From an uncultured Clostridia bacterium (GTDB taxonomy: Bacteria; Bacillota; Clostridia; Oscillospirales; Acutalibacteraceae): 64,000 nt of DNA. The stretch's first letter is position 1. Every line of letters starts with the position of its first letter. A program made the position numbers and the translations under genes. The DNA lies in the NCBI GenBank assembly GCA_944380855.1, contig CALWIW010000002.1, forward strand, positions 39,662 to 103,661, in the 5' to 3' direction. Of this stretch, positions 54,378 through 62,737 are shown in pieces. The notes below the pieces were generated by a model. That model had not been told where the DNA came from, searched no databases, and worked only from the letters and a program-made list of their open reading frames with translations.

Positions 54378-54530
54378 GCAAATGTTGGGGGAAAATTTTG
54401 GGATTCCAAAGGGACGACTGTCCCTTTGGCAGGTGGTTTGGAGGACAGCGTCCTCCGAGGTCTTAAAATACAGCAAAAACAGTCTGTTGAACTGTTTTTT
54501 GCCGGAAAAACCATGTAAAGGGTTCCCTGC
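54378..54530 (+). repeat. interspersed double-hairpin repeat, copy 2
   Basis: Located in the 430-base gap between the ABC binding-protein gene and the purine permease. Hairpins: CCAAAGGGA/TCCCTTTGG around 54406-54428 and TTGGAGGAC/GTCCTCCGA around 54438-54458, linked by CAGGTGG. Similarity with the reverse complement of the 13.1-kb copy extends from GGGATTCC through the CAGTCTGTTGAACTG tail. It carries no credible reading frame. Confidence 0.85.
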
Positions 54531-54622
54531 TAACTTTTTATTTTTTCTAAATTCACTTTTACCACAACTATTGACAAAAGCCTTTTTATTATAGTAGAGA
54601 TTTATATATAAAAAATGTCAAA

Positions 54623-54676
54623 TCAAAAGGGCTGTCATTCAACATCGGGCAAAAATCGCCCGGCATTGAAGACAGC
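54623..54676 (-). terminator. terminator of the purine permease gene
   Basis: On the minus strand GGGCTGTC pairs with GACAGCCC, enclosing a TTCAATG/CATTGAA-like extension and a GCCCGGCG-type inner stem, followed by TTTTG and a distal T-run. Confidence 0.85.
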
Positions 54677-54710
54677 CCCGGGAATCCTGTCGTTAAGGAC
54701 TCAAATACTA

Positions 54711-56063
54711 TTATTTATCTTTATATTCTTCACGAACAACCTTTGAAACCTTTTCGTCGTCGGTTTCTTTGTCCTTTGGAAGAATAAGATTAAATACGGT
54801 TGCTATAACGAAAGTCATGATAATTCCGTTCTGTGCGAAAATCTGGCTGACCCATTCAGGCATAAGAGCCAGTGACTGAGGAACCATACCGATACCGACA
54901 CCCAAGCCCAAAGCAAGGGAAATGATGATTTCGTTTCTGCCTGTGAGCTTCTCTCTCTGGAGCGAACGCATACCGCTTACCAAAATCATAGCGAACATGA
55001 TTACAGCCGCACCGCCCAAAACTGACTGAGGCATTACGGAGAGAACAGCGGAAAGCTTTGGAATAAATCCGCAGAGAATGAGGAAAACTGCACCGGTCAT
55101 AATGCAGAATCTGTTTACAACCTTTGTAACGGCTACAAGACCAACGTTTTGACTGAATGATGTGTTCGGAAGAACACCGAAAACGGCTGCAACAAGGCTT
55201 CCGAAGCCGTCTGCGATTACGCCGCCGGAAAGCTCCTTGTCTGTTGCTTCTCTGTCAAGTCCGCCGTTGGCGATACCTGAAATGTCGCCTACAGTTTCAA
55301 CGGCAGTTGCCACAAACATGATGAGCATTGCAACGATTGCCTGCCAGTTAAAGTCCATGGCTATCGGCATAAAGTGGGGAAGGCTTATCCAGCTTGCCTC
55401 GGCTACCTGAGTGAAATCAACCATACCAAGGAAGATTGCAAGTATGTAGCCTACGATAATTCCGATAAGGATAGAGGAAACGCTCAAAAATCCCTTTGTA
55501 AACTGTTTGAAGAAAACTATTGTGAGAACTACAACAGTGCCTACCAAAAGGTGTTTCCAGTTTCCGTAATCAGCACTGCCTGAACCGCCGGCAAAATAAT
55601 TTATGCCTACAGGAAGCAGTGAAAGACCGATTGACATAATAACAAGGCTTGTTACAACCGGAGGGAAAAGCTTTTTCAAAGGCTTTATAAAGAAACCTAA
55701 GAAAATTTCAAAAATTGCACCTATGAGAGAAGCTCCCAAAATTGCACCGTAGCCGTAGTTTACGCCGATTGCTTTACAGGTTCCGATAAATCCGGAGCTT
55801 GTACCCATTACTACCGGCAAGCCGCTTCCCATTTTCCAAATTGGGTAAAGCTGAATAAGTGTTGTTATACCTGCAATGAACATTGCGTTTTGAATAAGCA
55901 TTGTTTTCATGCCCGCGTCCATCTCTATAAGACCGCAGACAATGAGCAGAGGGGAAACATTGCCCAGAAACATTGCAAGAACGTGCTGAATTCCCAAAGG
56001 AATTGCCCTTGACAGAGGTACTCTTCCGTCAAGCCTGTAAATGTTGCTTACTTGATTTGACAT
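54711..56063 (-). CDS. NCS2 family uracil-xanthine/purine permease
   Basis: A 450-residue membrane transporter with 12-14 helices. Signature regions are LSRAIPLGIQHVLAMFLGNVSPLL at the N-terminus, MGTSSGFIGTCKA, LPNTSFSQNVGLVAVTKVVNRFC and a central Glu in AVETVGDISGIANGG. The NCS2 family covers uracil, xanthine, guanine and uric acid importers. The guanine-class riboswitch in its leader favours a purine substrate. ATG 56063 with GAGGAG 7 bases upstream is chosen over an ATG five codons earlier. It may supply substrate for the molybdenum hydroxylase. Confidence 0.95.
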   Translation of the reverse strand: MSNQVSNIYRLDGRVPLSRAIPLGIQHVLAMFLGNVSPLLIVCGLIEMDAGMKTMLIQNAMFIAGITTLIQLYPIWKMGSGLPVVMGTSSGFIGTCKAIGVNYGYGAILGASLIGAIFEIFLGFFIKPLKKLFPPVVTSLVIMSIGLSLLPVGINYFAGGSGSADYGNWKHLLVGTVVVLTIVFFKQFTKGFLSVSSILIGIIVGYILAIFLGMVDFTQVAEASWISLPHFMPIAMDFNWQAIVAMLIMFVATAVETVGDISGIANGGLDREATDKELSGGVIADGFGSLVAAVFGVLPNTSFSQNVGLVAVTKVVNRFCIMTGAVFLILCGFIPKLSAVLSVMPQSVLGGAAVIMFAMILVSGMRSLQREKLTGRNEIIISLALGLGVGIGMVPQSLALMPEWVSQIFAQNGIIMTFVIATVFNLILPKDKETDDEKVSKVVREEYKDK

Positions 56064-56112
56064 AAAAAAACTCCTCATACTATTTTGCGTATTTCAGCAT
56101 AATAATATGAGG
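56064..56112 (-). promoter_or_regulatory. Shine-Dalgarno-sequestering hairpin of the permease leader
   Basis: CCTCATA (56112-56106) pairs perfectly with TATGAGG (56079-56073), which is part of the TATGAGGAG ribosome-binding site. The 26-base loop contains a 17-base segment complementary to the 5' half of the upstream riboswitch aptamer. It is therefore the likely expression platform. Confidence 0.75.
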
Positions 56113-56115
56113 CAG

Positions 56116-56225
56116 GCAGGGAAACAGACGCCATTTTTAAAATGACGTCTGCAAATATTCCTGCGTAGTCCTTTATTACGGATAAAGGGTAGAAACTTAC
56201 AGCCCGTTATGCTGAAATATACGCA
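56116..56225 (-). ncRNA. purine riboswitch (guanine class) and following hairpin
   Basis: The minus-strand aptamer covers 56225-56162. P1 is TGCGTA with TACGCA; P2 is CAGC-ATAACGG-GCTG; J2/3 is the canonical AAGTTTCTACC; P3 is CCTTTA-TCCGTAA-TAAAGG; J3/1 is ACTA with C at the specificity position (guanine class; U would indicate adenine). The L2 GG and L3 CCG loop-loop contacts are present. J1/2 reads TATTT rather than the usual TAAT, a variation. A CAGACG-type hairpin (56151-56124) follows with only three T, too weak to be a sure terminator. Confidence 0.92.
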
Positions 56226-56234
56226 TTTTTCTAC

Positions 56235-56263
56235 ATTGTAACACAATTAATTTGAGTTTTAAA
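56235..56263 (-). promoter_or_regulatory. promoter of the riboswitch-permease transcript
   Basis: On the minus strand TTTAAA (56263-56258), a 17-base spacer, TACAAT (56240-56235), placing the start just before the aptamer. Confidence 0.65.
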
Positions 56264-56369
56264 GACGTAAAAGTTAAAAAGTAACTGTTATTTGAAAATT
56301 CGTGTTATTGCACTAATTTATTTACATTTTCTCTTTTCTATCTCGTATTTTGACAAGATTAAAAAAGGA

Positions 56370-57377
56370 TTAAAGCAGGATAATGTTGTTCTTTCTGCAT
56401 TCTTCAACCATATCTTCCGGCCACAGAGAAACCTGAACCTCTCCGATATGTGCTTTGTCAAGCATAAGCATACAAAGTCTTGACTGTCCGATACCGCCGC
56501 CTATTGTAAGGGGAAGTTCATCATTTAAAATCATCTGATGATATTCAAATTTTGTTCTTTCAGTTGCATTGCAGATTTCAAGCTGTTTCATAAGTGACTG
56601 GGCGTCAACTCTTATTCCCATTGAGGAAATTTCAAGGGAAGCGTTTAAAGCGTTGTGCCAGAAGAACAAGTCGCCGTTTAAGCTCCAGTCGTCGTAGTCG
56701 GGAGCTCTTCCGTCGTGTTTCTTGCCGCTTTTGAGAACAGAACCTATCTGAGAAATAAACACGGTGCCGTGTTCTTTAGTGATTGCGTTTTCTCTTTCCT
56801 TTGAGGTCATATCAGGGTACATATCCTCAAGCTCCTGAGATGTTATAAAGAACACCTCTCTGTTAAAGTCCCCCTGAATTTTAGGATACTTTGCCTTTAC
56901 CTCATAGAAAGTGTCAACAACTGCATGGGCGATTGTTTCAACTGTTCTTTTCAGAAAATCCGTGTTTCTGTCCTCTCTTGTGAGAACTCGTTCCCAGTCC
57001 CACTGGTCAACAAATATGGAATGTGTGTTGTCAACATCGTCGTCACGTCTTAAAGCGTTCATATCTGTGTAGATGCCCTCACCGTTTTGATAGCCGTAAC
57101 GGTGGAGAGCCATTCTTTTCCACTTTGCCAAAGACTGTACAACCTCGGCTGTGCCGTCGATTTCTTTCATGGAGAAAGAAACCTTGCGTTCAACGCCGTT
57201 GAGGTCGTCGTTTATACCGCTGCCGCTGAAAACAATAAGGGGAGCGGTGACCCTGTCAAGATTGAGTCCTGCTATAAGCTTTTTCTGAAAAGTGTCTTTA
57301 ATGTATTTAACTGCACTCTGTGTTTCCCTTAATGTAAGGGGAGAAGAGTAATTCTCGGGGATTATAAGTTTTTTCAT
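56370..57377 (-). CDS. asnA: aspartate-ammonia ligase (asparagine synthetase A)
   Basis: Makes asparagine from aspartate, ATP and ammonia. The 335 residues have the class II synthetase-like fold, with QKKLIAGLNLDRVTAPLIV near the N-terminus, HSIFVDQWDWERVL, FFITSQELEDMYPD and the ATP-site segment LTIGGGIGQSRLCMLMLDK near the end. It follows asnS by 33 bases on the same strand and shares its T-box leader, so uncharged tRNA-Asn should raise both asparagine supply and tRNA charging capacity. Confidence 0.97.
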   Translation of the reverse strand: MKKLIIPENYSSPLTLRETQSAVKYIKDTFQKKLIAGLNLDRVTAPLIVFSGSGINDDLNGVERKVSFSMKEIDGTAEVVQSLAKWKRMALHRYGYQNGEGIYTDMNALRRDDDVDNTHSIFVDQWDWERVLTREDRNTDFLKRTVETIAHAVVDTFYEVKAKYPKIQGDFNREVFFITSQELEDMYPDMTSKERENAITKEHGTVFISQIGSVLKSGKKHDGRAPDYDDWSLNGDLFFWHNALNASLEISSMGIRVDAQSLMKQLEICNATERTKFEYHQMILNDELPLTIGGGIGQSRLCMLMLDKAHIGEVQVSLWPEDMVEECRKNNIILL

Positions 57378-57410
57378 GTGTTATCCTTTCTTAAATCAGC
57401 GTGAAAAGCC

Positions 57411-58781
57411 TTATCTTATGCTTCCTACTGTTCTCGGGTAAAGAATTACGTCACGGATATTGCTCATGCCTGTTACATACATGATAATTCTTTCAAAGCC
57501 AAGACCGAAGCCGCTGTGGGGAACAGAACCGAACTTTCTAAGCTCAAGGTAATCTGCGTATTCTTCCATGTTCATGTTTCTTGTTTTCATTGCCTCAACC
57601 AGCTTGTCGTAGTCTGCTTCTCTCTCACTGCATCCGATGATTTCGCCTACGCCGGGAACAAGAAGGTCGGTTGCGGCAACTGTCTTTCCGTCTGGATTTT
57701 GCTTCATATAGAAAGACTTGATATCCTTTGGATAGTTTGTGATAAATACAGGCTTGTTGAATACTTCCTCTGTGATGTATCTTTCATGCTCTGTCTGGAG
57801 GTCGCAGCCCCACTCAACAGGGTATACAAACTCTTTCTTTGCCTCTTTGAGGATTTCAATAGCCTTTGTGTAGTCCAAAATTTCAAACTCGCTGTCCAAA
57901 AGGTGCTGGAGCTTGTCGATAAGACCCTTTTCAAAATGCTGGTTAAAGAAAGCAAGCTCCTGAGGGCATTTTTCCATAACGTCTCTTACTATATATTTAA
58001 TCATGTCCTCGGCAATTTCAATTATGTCGTCAAGCTCTGCAAAGGCAACTTCCGGCTCAATGTGCCAGAACTCTGCAACGTGTCTTGGTGTGTTGCTGTT
58101 TTCAGCTCTAAAGCTTGGTCCGAAGGTGTAGATTTTGCCCATTGCCATTGCGGCAACCTCGCCCTCAAGCTGACCTGAAACGCTGAGGCCTGCTCTCTTG
58201 CCGAAAAAGTCGTTGCTGTAGTATTCCTCTTCTGACTTGTACTGGTCGGAATAACCGATTGTAGTTACCTTGAATACCTCGCCTGCACCCTCGCAGTCAC
58301 TTCCTGTAAGAAGCGGTGTGTTAATATATACATAGTTTCTGTCCTGAAAATACTTATGAATTGAAGCTGCCATAACAGAGCGAACTCTCAAAACAGCGTT
58401 GAATGTGTTGGTTCTTACTCTGAGATGAGGCATGGTTCTCAAAAATTCAAGGGTGTGGCGTTTTTTCTGTAAAGGATAATCTGCCGGACAGTCGCCCAAA
58501 AGGGTGATTTCCTTTGCGTTTATCTCAACGCTGCCCTGTCTTGCAGGAACAACCGTACCTGTTACCTTTAAGGCGGCACCTAATTTTAAGGCAAAGTCGT
58601 AATTGTCAAGAGTTGATTTGTCGATTACGATTTGAAGATGCTTAAGGCTTGTTCCGTCGTTCATCTCAAGAAAAGCCATGTTTTTGGAATCTCTGGAAGT
58701 TCTTACCCAGCCGCAGACTGTGACATCTTTGTCTACATATTCAGAATTGGTTTGAATGTCTTTAATGTCAATGTGTTTCAT
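57411..58781 (-). CDS. asnS: asparaginyl-tRNA synthetase
   Basis: Charges tRNA-Asn. The 456 residues contain an N-terminal OB-fold anticodon-binding domain (VTVCGWVRTSRDSKNMAFLEMNDG) and a class IIb catalytic domain with motif 1 VRSVMAASIHKYFQDRNYVYINTPLLTGSDCEGAGE, motif 2 FGPSFRAENSNTPRHVAEF, and motif 3 GFGLGFERIIMYVTG. The frame is open 38 codons further upstream through the T-box terminator, but ATG 58781 with AAGGAG is clearly the start. First gene of the asnS-asnA operon. Confidence 0.97.
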   Translation of the reverse strand: MKHIDIKDIQTNSEYVDKDVTVCGWVRTSRDSKNMAFLEMNDGTSLKHLQIVIDKSTLDNYDFALKLGAALKVTGTVVPARQGSVEINAKEITLLGDCPADYPLQKKRHTLEFLRTMPHLRVRTNTFNAVLRVRSVMAASIHKYFQDRNYVYINTPLLTGSDCEGAGEVFKVTTIGYSDQYKSEEEYYSNDFFGKRAGLSVSGQLEGEVAAMAMGKIYTFGPSFRAENSNTPRHVAEFWHIEPEVAFAELDDIIEIAEDMIKYIVRDVMEKCPQELAFFNQHFEKGLIDKLQHLLDSEFEILDYTKAIEILKEAKKEFVYPVEWGCDLQTEHERYITEEVFNKPVFITNYPKDIKSFYMKQNPDGKTVAATDLLVPGVGEIIGCSEREADYDKLVEAMKTRNMNMEEYADYLELRKFGSVPHSGFGLGFERIIMYVTGMSNIRDVILYPRTVGSIR

Positions 58782-58837
58782 TATGATTTCTCCTTGTATT
58801 GCTTGTTTTATTTTTAATGTTAATAGATTTTTAATAA

Positions 58838-59125
58838 TAAAAAAACAGCTGCATCCTAAAAATAGGACGAGCAGCTGTAACACCCGTGGTACCACCTATA
58901 TTACCGGAAAACCGGTCACTCTAAGCTTCATAAAAAGCCTCCTGTTTAACGCACATTCAACGGCATCACCTACTTACGGACGCAAAATCCGCTTTCAGCT
59001 TGCGGCTCCGAAGTGTTATTCACAAAAGCTCTGCTATGCGGTTTACACTGTCCCGCACTCACTGCAAGCGAAATCTTATGTTACTTCTCTTCATCATTGC
59101 CTTTATTTTATATTATTTAAAGTTC
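58838..59125 (-). promoter_or_regulatory. T-box leader (Asn specifier AAC) with terminator
   Basis: The minus-strand leader contains the stem I start GATGAAGAGAAGTA, a specifier region GAAT-AAC-ACTTC with AAC at 59017-59015, and the conserved T-box TGGTACCACGGGTGTT at 58894-58879, complementary to the tRNA acceptor end. A terminator follows: ACAGCTGC with GCAGCTGT around a second paired part (58878-58845), then TTTTTTT. The Asn codon matches the downstream asnS and asnA genes. Uncharged tRNA-Asn should favour the antiterminator. Confidence 0.95.
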
Positions 59126-59131
59126 TTATTC

Positions 59132-59160
59132 ATTATATTCTTTATACAAATTTCTGTCAA
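59132..59160 (-). promoter_or_regulatory. promoter of the asnS-asnA T-box transcript
   Basis: On the minus strand TTGACA (59160-59155), a 17-base spacer, TATAAT (59137-59132): full consensus in both boxes. Confidence 0.92.
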
Positions 59161-59236
59161 GTCTTTGGCTGTATTAAAAAAATTAAAATATAAATTAGCG
59201 GCTTGCAGCGTAATTTCCTTATATTTCATATTTCTA

Positions 59237-59265
59237 TTGTAATTAAAGTTGAAATGTAATATAAT
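59237..59265 (+). promoter_or_regulatory. promoter of the M50 protease gene
   Basis: TTGTAA (59237-59242), a 17-base spacer, TATAAT (59260-59265). The ATG is at 59333 with an AGGAGGT site. Confidence 0.7.
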
Positions 59266-59332
59266 CAAAATGTATATTTATATTTAATTGACGGTAAAAC
59301 CGTAAATTTTAACAAACATCAGGAGGTATATT

Positions 59333-60016
59333 ATGCTTTTTGACTTAATTCGCGGAAATCTCACTTTTGAAACCGCACTGTCAACTATTTTGGCAGTTTT
59401 ACTGATAGTATTTTTGGTGCTGCCCTTTCATGAATGGGCACACGCCTTTACTGCCTATAAGCTTGGAGATGTATCTGTAAAATACAGAAAAAGACTTACA
59501 TTAAATCCCATTGAACATATCGACCCTTTCGGTGCTTTGTGTCTGCTTTTGTTTGGCTTTGGCTGGGCAAAGCCTGTTCCCATTGACGCCAGAAACTTTA
59601 AAAAGCCTAAAAGAGATATGGCTTTGGTTGCTTTGGCAGGACCGATTGCCAACCTGATTGCCGCAGCTGTGGGCGGTCTGCTTTTAAATGCCTATATGAA
59701 ATTTTTTACAATGTTTATACTCACAAACACAGCCGGAATGATTGTTTTCGGTTTTCTTGTAAACTATGTCTATATTAATGTAATATTGGCTATATTTAAC
59801 CTTATTCCGATTCCTCCTCTTGACGGCTCAAGGCTTCTTTATGCCTGTCTGCCTGACAGAATACTCAGAAAGCTTATTCCTTATGAAAGATACTTTATCA
59901 TAATTGTTTTGGCTTTGATGTGGGTTGGAGTTCTTTCCGTTCCGATTAATTTTATTGCAAATCATATTTATAACGGAATTTTTTGGTTTACAGGCCTGCC
60001 TTTCAGTTTCATGTAA
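59333..60016 (+). CDS. site-2 protease family (M50) membrane metalloprotease
   Basis: A 227-residue polytopic membrane protein with the zinc motif HEWAH (about residue 34) in the first long helix and a second motif NLIPIPPLDGSRLL near residue 165 that supplies the third ligand. It lacks PDZ and CBS domains, so it is the compact YwhC-like form. The substrate is unknown; no anti-sigma factor lies nearby. Position just before scpA-scpB is common in Firmicutes and suggests conserved linkage, possibly one operon starting at the promoter near 59.25 kb. Confidence 0.93.
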   Translation: MLFDLIRGNLTFETALSTILAVLLIVFLVLPFHEWAHAFTAYKLGDVSVKYRKRLTLNPIEHIDPFGALCLLLFGFGWAKPVPIDARNFKKPKRDMALVALAGPIANLIAAAVGGLLLNAYMKFFTMFILTNTAGMIVFGFLVNYVYINVILAIFNLIPIPPLDGSRLLYACLPDRILRKLIPYERYFIIIVLALMWVGVLSVPINFIANHIYNGIFWFTGLPFSFM

Positions 60017-60048
60017 TATCATAGCATTTTATAACGGAGGGATAATTG

Positions 60049-60846
60049 TTGGAAAATTCGACGGTTGTGCTGCAATACAAGCTTCCCGAGTTTGAGGGAC
60101 CCCTTGATTTGCTGCTTACTTTGATTTCCAAAAACAAAATAAATATTTGTGATATTCAGATAAGCGAGCTTTTAGAGCAGTACATGGAACAAATTTCCAA
60201 AATGCAGGAGCAGAACATGGATATTGCCTCTGAATTTTTGGAAATGGCGTCAAGACTTGTGTATATCAAGTCGGTTTTTCTTCTCCCGAAACACGAGGAG
60301 GAAGCTCAGGAACTGAAAAAGGAATTGGAAGGTCAGCTTATTGAATATCAGCTTTGCAGACAGACAGCCGCTTTGCTGGGAACAATGGTGAATTTTGACG
60401 TTTTTTTCAGAGGTGCTTCGCCTGTGGAATATGACCTTACTTACAAAAGAAAACATCCTCCCGAGGATATTGCCAGAGGTTATGAGAGTGCCTGCGGCAG
60501 AGGAAAAAGAAGACTTCCGCCGCCTGCGGAGGCTTTCTCGGGGATTGTTGCCAAAAGGATTGTTTCGGTAGGTTCAAGGATAGTCCATGTTATCAGAAGG
60601 CTTCAAAATGAAAAAAATCTGACTTACGGAAAGCTTTTTGAAACAAGCACCGAAAGGGGAGAGCTTGTCGCAACCTTTTTGGCGGTTTTGGAGCTTGTTA
60701 AGGGAAAGAGAATACGTATCGAGGGCGAGGGTCAAAACGCCCGGGTAAAAGTTACCGACAATCAGATAGATATCGAACAGCTTCAAAAAGAGGCGGATTT
60801 GTCCTATTCTAAGGACGCAGAAGAAAACGAAAAAGAAGAAAATTAA
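60049..60846 (+). CDS. scpA: segregation and condensation protein A
   Basis: The kleisin subunit that bridges SMC heads in chromosome condensation. About 265 residues with the N-terminal YKLPEFEGPLDLLLTLISKNKINICDIQISELLEQYM pattern, ASRLVYIKSVFLLP, and a C-terminal winged-helix part (LTYGKLFETSTERGELVATFLAVLELVKGKRI). The start is one of two TTG codons at 60046 and 60049; GGAGGG upstream gives 7 bases to the second. scpB follows 17 bases after the stop. Confidence 0.96.
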   Translation: MENSTVVLQYKLPEFEGPLDLLLTLISKNKINICDIQISELLEQYMEQISKMQEQNMDIASEFLEMASRLVYIKSVFLLPKHEEEAQELKKELEGQLIEYQLCRQTAALLGTMVNFDVFFRGASPVEYDLTYKRKHPPEDIARGYESACGRGKRRLPPPAEAFSGIVAKRIVSVGSRIVHVIRRLQNEKNLTYGKLFETSTERGELVATFLAVLELVKGKRIRIEGEGQNARVKVTDNQIDIEQLQKEADLSYSKDAEENEKEEN

Positions 60847-60863
60847 GCTATGGGTGAAAAAAT

Positions 60864-61472
60864 ATGACAGACAGAGAAAATATATGTGCAATAGAGGCTA
60901 TTTTGTTTGCCTCGGGCAGTTCTGTTTCAGTAGACAAAATAATGTCCGCTTTGGAAATAAAAAAAGCTCAGGCACTTGAATATATCAAGGTGCTTGTGGA
61001 AGAATATAACAGTGACAAGAGAGGACTTGAGATTATAAAGCTTAACGATTCCTATCAGATGGTGACAAAAAAAGCATATGCTCCGCAGATAAGAACCGTT
61101 ATGGATTTAAAAAGAAATACTCCTTTATCTCAGGCGGCTTTGGAGGTTTTGGCTGTTGTGGCTTATAACCAGCCTGTTACAAAGGCTTTTATAGAGCAGG
61201 TAAGAGGCGTGGACTGCAGCGGAGTGCTTTCAAGCCTTGCGGCAAAGGACTTGGTGGAGGAAAGGGGAAGACTGGAGCTTCCGGGAAGACCTTTGCTGTA
61301 CGGTACGACCGAAAACTTTTTGAGGTGCTTCGGTATGTCCTCCTTGGAGGAACTTCCCAGCTTGCCGGAAAAAGACGGAGAAAAGGAAGAGCCTCTTACA
61401 GACGAAGAATTGTCTGCAATTGCGGGAGAAGTAAAGAATCTTCTTGAAACCGCAAATGAAAATCAGATTTAA
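60864..61472 (+). CDS. scpB: segregation and condensation protein B
   Basis: Partner of ScpA in the SMC complex. The 202 residues contain tandem winged-helix domains, with AIEAILFASGSSVSVDKIMSALE at the N-terminus, TPLSQAALEVLAVVAYNQPVTKAFIEQVRGVDCSGVLSSL and the LPGRPLLYGTTENFLRCFGMSSLEELP segment. The acidic C-terminal tail is typical. Confidence 0.97.
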   Translation: MTDRENICAIEAILFASGSSVSVDKIMSALEIKKAQALEYIKVLVEEYNSDKRGLEIIKLNDSYQMVTKKAYAPQIRTVMDLKRNTPLSQAALEVLAVVAYNQPVTKAFIEQVRGVDCSGVLSSLAAKDLVEERGRLELPGRPLLYGTTENFLRCFGMSSLEELPSLPEKDGEKEEPLTDEELSAIAGEVKNLLETANENQI

Positions 61473-61510
61473 AAACATAAAGCAGGCGTCGGCTTAATTA
61501 AAGAATTGGG

Positions 61511-62242
61511 GTGATACCCTTGGCGTGGCTGTGGATTTTAGGTTCTGTGGTGCTGTTGCTTGTGCTTTTACTTTTATCCTCAATTCATATGAGCTTTTTA
61601 TATGATAAAAAAGCAAAATATGAAATCCGCTGGCTTTTTATTTCATTAAATTCCGAGAATATGAAGCCAAAGACGGAAAAAGAGAAAAAAACAGAGGATA
61701 AAAAAGATAAAAAGAAGAAAGAAAAAAAAGAACAGTCTTTTATAAAAAAGCTGTATAAAGGGGAAGGCTTGCAGGGTATAATAGATATACTCCGTGAAGC
61801 GGCAGAAATCGCAAAAGGTGCGTTTAAATATGTGGTTAAACACCTTATTATCAAAAAATTTATAATTGATATATGTGTTTCGGGCAAAGACGCTGCCGAT
61901 ACTGCGATACTTTACGGAAAAGTGTGTGCAGGCGTTTATCCCTGTGCCGGTGTTTTGGTGTCCAATACAAACTGCAAACATTATACGGTAAATATTTATC
62001 CCGATTTTGACGAAAACGCCAAAACAGAGATAACAGCGGAATTTAACGGTAAAATTAAGCTGATTTTTGTACTTAAAGCCGCAGTTGTTTACGGATTGCA
62101 GGCTTTTAAACTATACAAAAACAGGGTTATCCCATCTATTATTAGAGGAGAAAGAAAAGCAGAAAAGAAAAAAGCTGAAAACAGAGGAAAAGCAGAAAAC
62201 ACTGTGTCAGATGAAAATAATTCCAAGGAAAAGGAGAATTAA
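61511..62242 (+). CDS. DUF2953-like membrane-anchored protein
   Basis: A protein of about 240 residues with one N-terminal helix (WLWILGSVVLLLVLLLL), a highly charged Lys/Glu linker (about 55-80), and a C-terminal domain with FIIDICVSGKDAADTAILYGKVCAGVYPCAG and FNGKIKLIFVLKAAVVYGLQAFKLYKNR. This matches the clostridial DUF2953 (YtfI-type) pattern seen directly upstream of ytfJ. The start is uncertain: a GTG near 61511 or a TTG a few codons later with GGGGTG as ribosome-binding site. Its function is unknown; the context suggests a sporulation link. Confidence 0.85.
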   Translation: MIPLAWLWILGSVVLLLVLLLLSSIHMSFLYDKKAKYEIRWLFISLNSENMKPKTEKEKKTEDKKDKKKKEKKEQSFIKKLYKGEGLQGIIDILREAAEIAKGAFKYVVKHLIIKKFIIDICVSGKDAADTAILYGKVCAGVYPCAGVLVSNTNCKHYTVNIYPDFDENAKTEITAEFNGKIKLIFVLKAAVVYGLQAFKLYKNRVIPSIIRGERKAEKKKAENRGKAENTVSDENNSKEKEN

Positions 62243-62243
62243 C

Positions 62244-62663
62244 ATGGAAGAACATCCAATTAATAAACTTATGGAAACCACAATGCAGAAAATCAGGGAA
62301 ATGGTAGATGTAAACACAATAATCGGTTCACCTATCACTACACCTGACGGAACTACCATTATTCCCATATCCAAGGTTAGTTACGGTTTTGCCGCAGGCG
62401 GTACGGATTTCCCGTCAAAAAAGGAAAACAAGGATAATTTCGGAGGCGGAAGCGGTGCCGGAGTTACAATATCACCTATCGGATTTTTGGCGGTTACAAA
62501 AGGCGAGGTTAAGATGATTCCTGTTGAAAACAACAACGGAACAATCGAAAACGTAATCGGCATGGTTCCCGACTTGGTAAGCAAGGTAGGAGCAGTCTTT
62601 AAAAAGGACAAGCCTCAGAAAGAGAATTTTTCCGATATAAAGCTTGACGACCCTGAAATATAA
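62244..62663 (+). CDS. ytfJ: sporulation protein YtfJ (GerW family)
   Basis: A 139-residue soluble protein: HPINKLMETTMQKIREMVDVNTIIGSPI, TTIIPISKVSYGFAAGGTDF, GGGSGAGVTISPIGFL and MVPDLVSKVGAVF are typical of the GerW/YtfJ family, which is needed for normal spore germination in Bacillus. ATG 62244 lies right after the previous stop with AAGGAG upstream. The order scpA, scpB, DUF2953, ytfJ, D-Ala-D-Ala carboxypeptidase is widely kept in spore formers. Confidence 0.94.
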   Translation: MEEHPINKLMETTMQKIREMVDVNTIIGSPITTPDGTTIIPISKVSYGFAAGGTDFPSKKENKDNFGGGSGAGVTISPIGFLAVTKGEVKMIPVENNNGTIENVIGMVPDLVSKVGAVFKKDKPQKENFSDIKLDDPEI

Positions 62664-62737
62664 TCTATATACAGCGTTATAATCATAAAACCTCATTTAA
62701 AAGCATATTTGTGAACAAATATGTGAGGTGATTGTTT

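Noticed and set aside
56124-56151. Transcription terminator as the riboswitch expression platform
   Set aside because: The hairpin is good, but only three T follow before a C-rich stretch, and a Shine-Dalgarno hairpin fits better. Not fully excluded.
58782-58895. N-terminal extension of asnS and a plus-strand 145-codon frame across the T-box
   Set aside because: The region is explained by the T-box terminator and the ribosome-binding site of ATG 58781.
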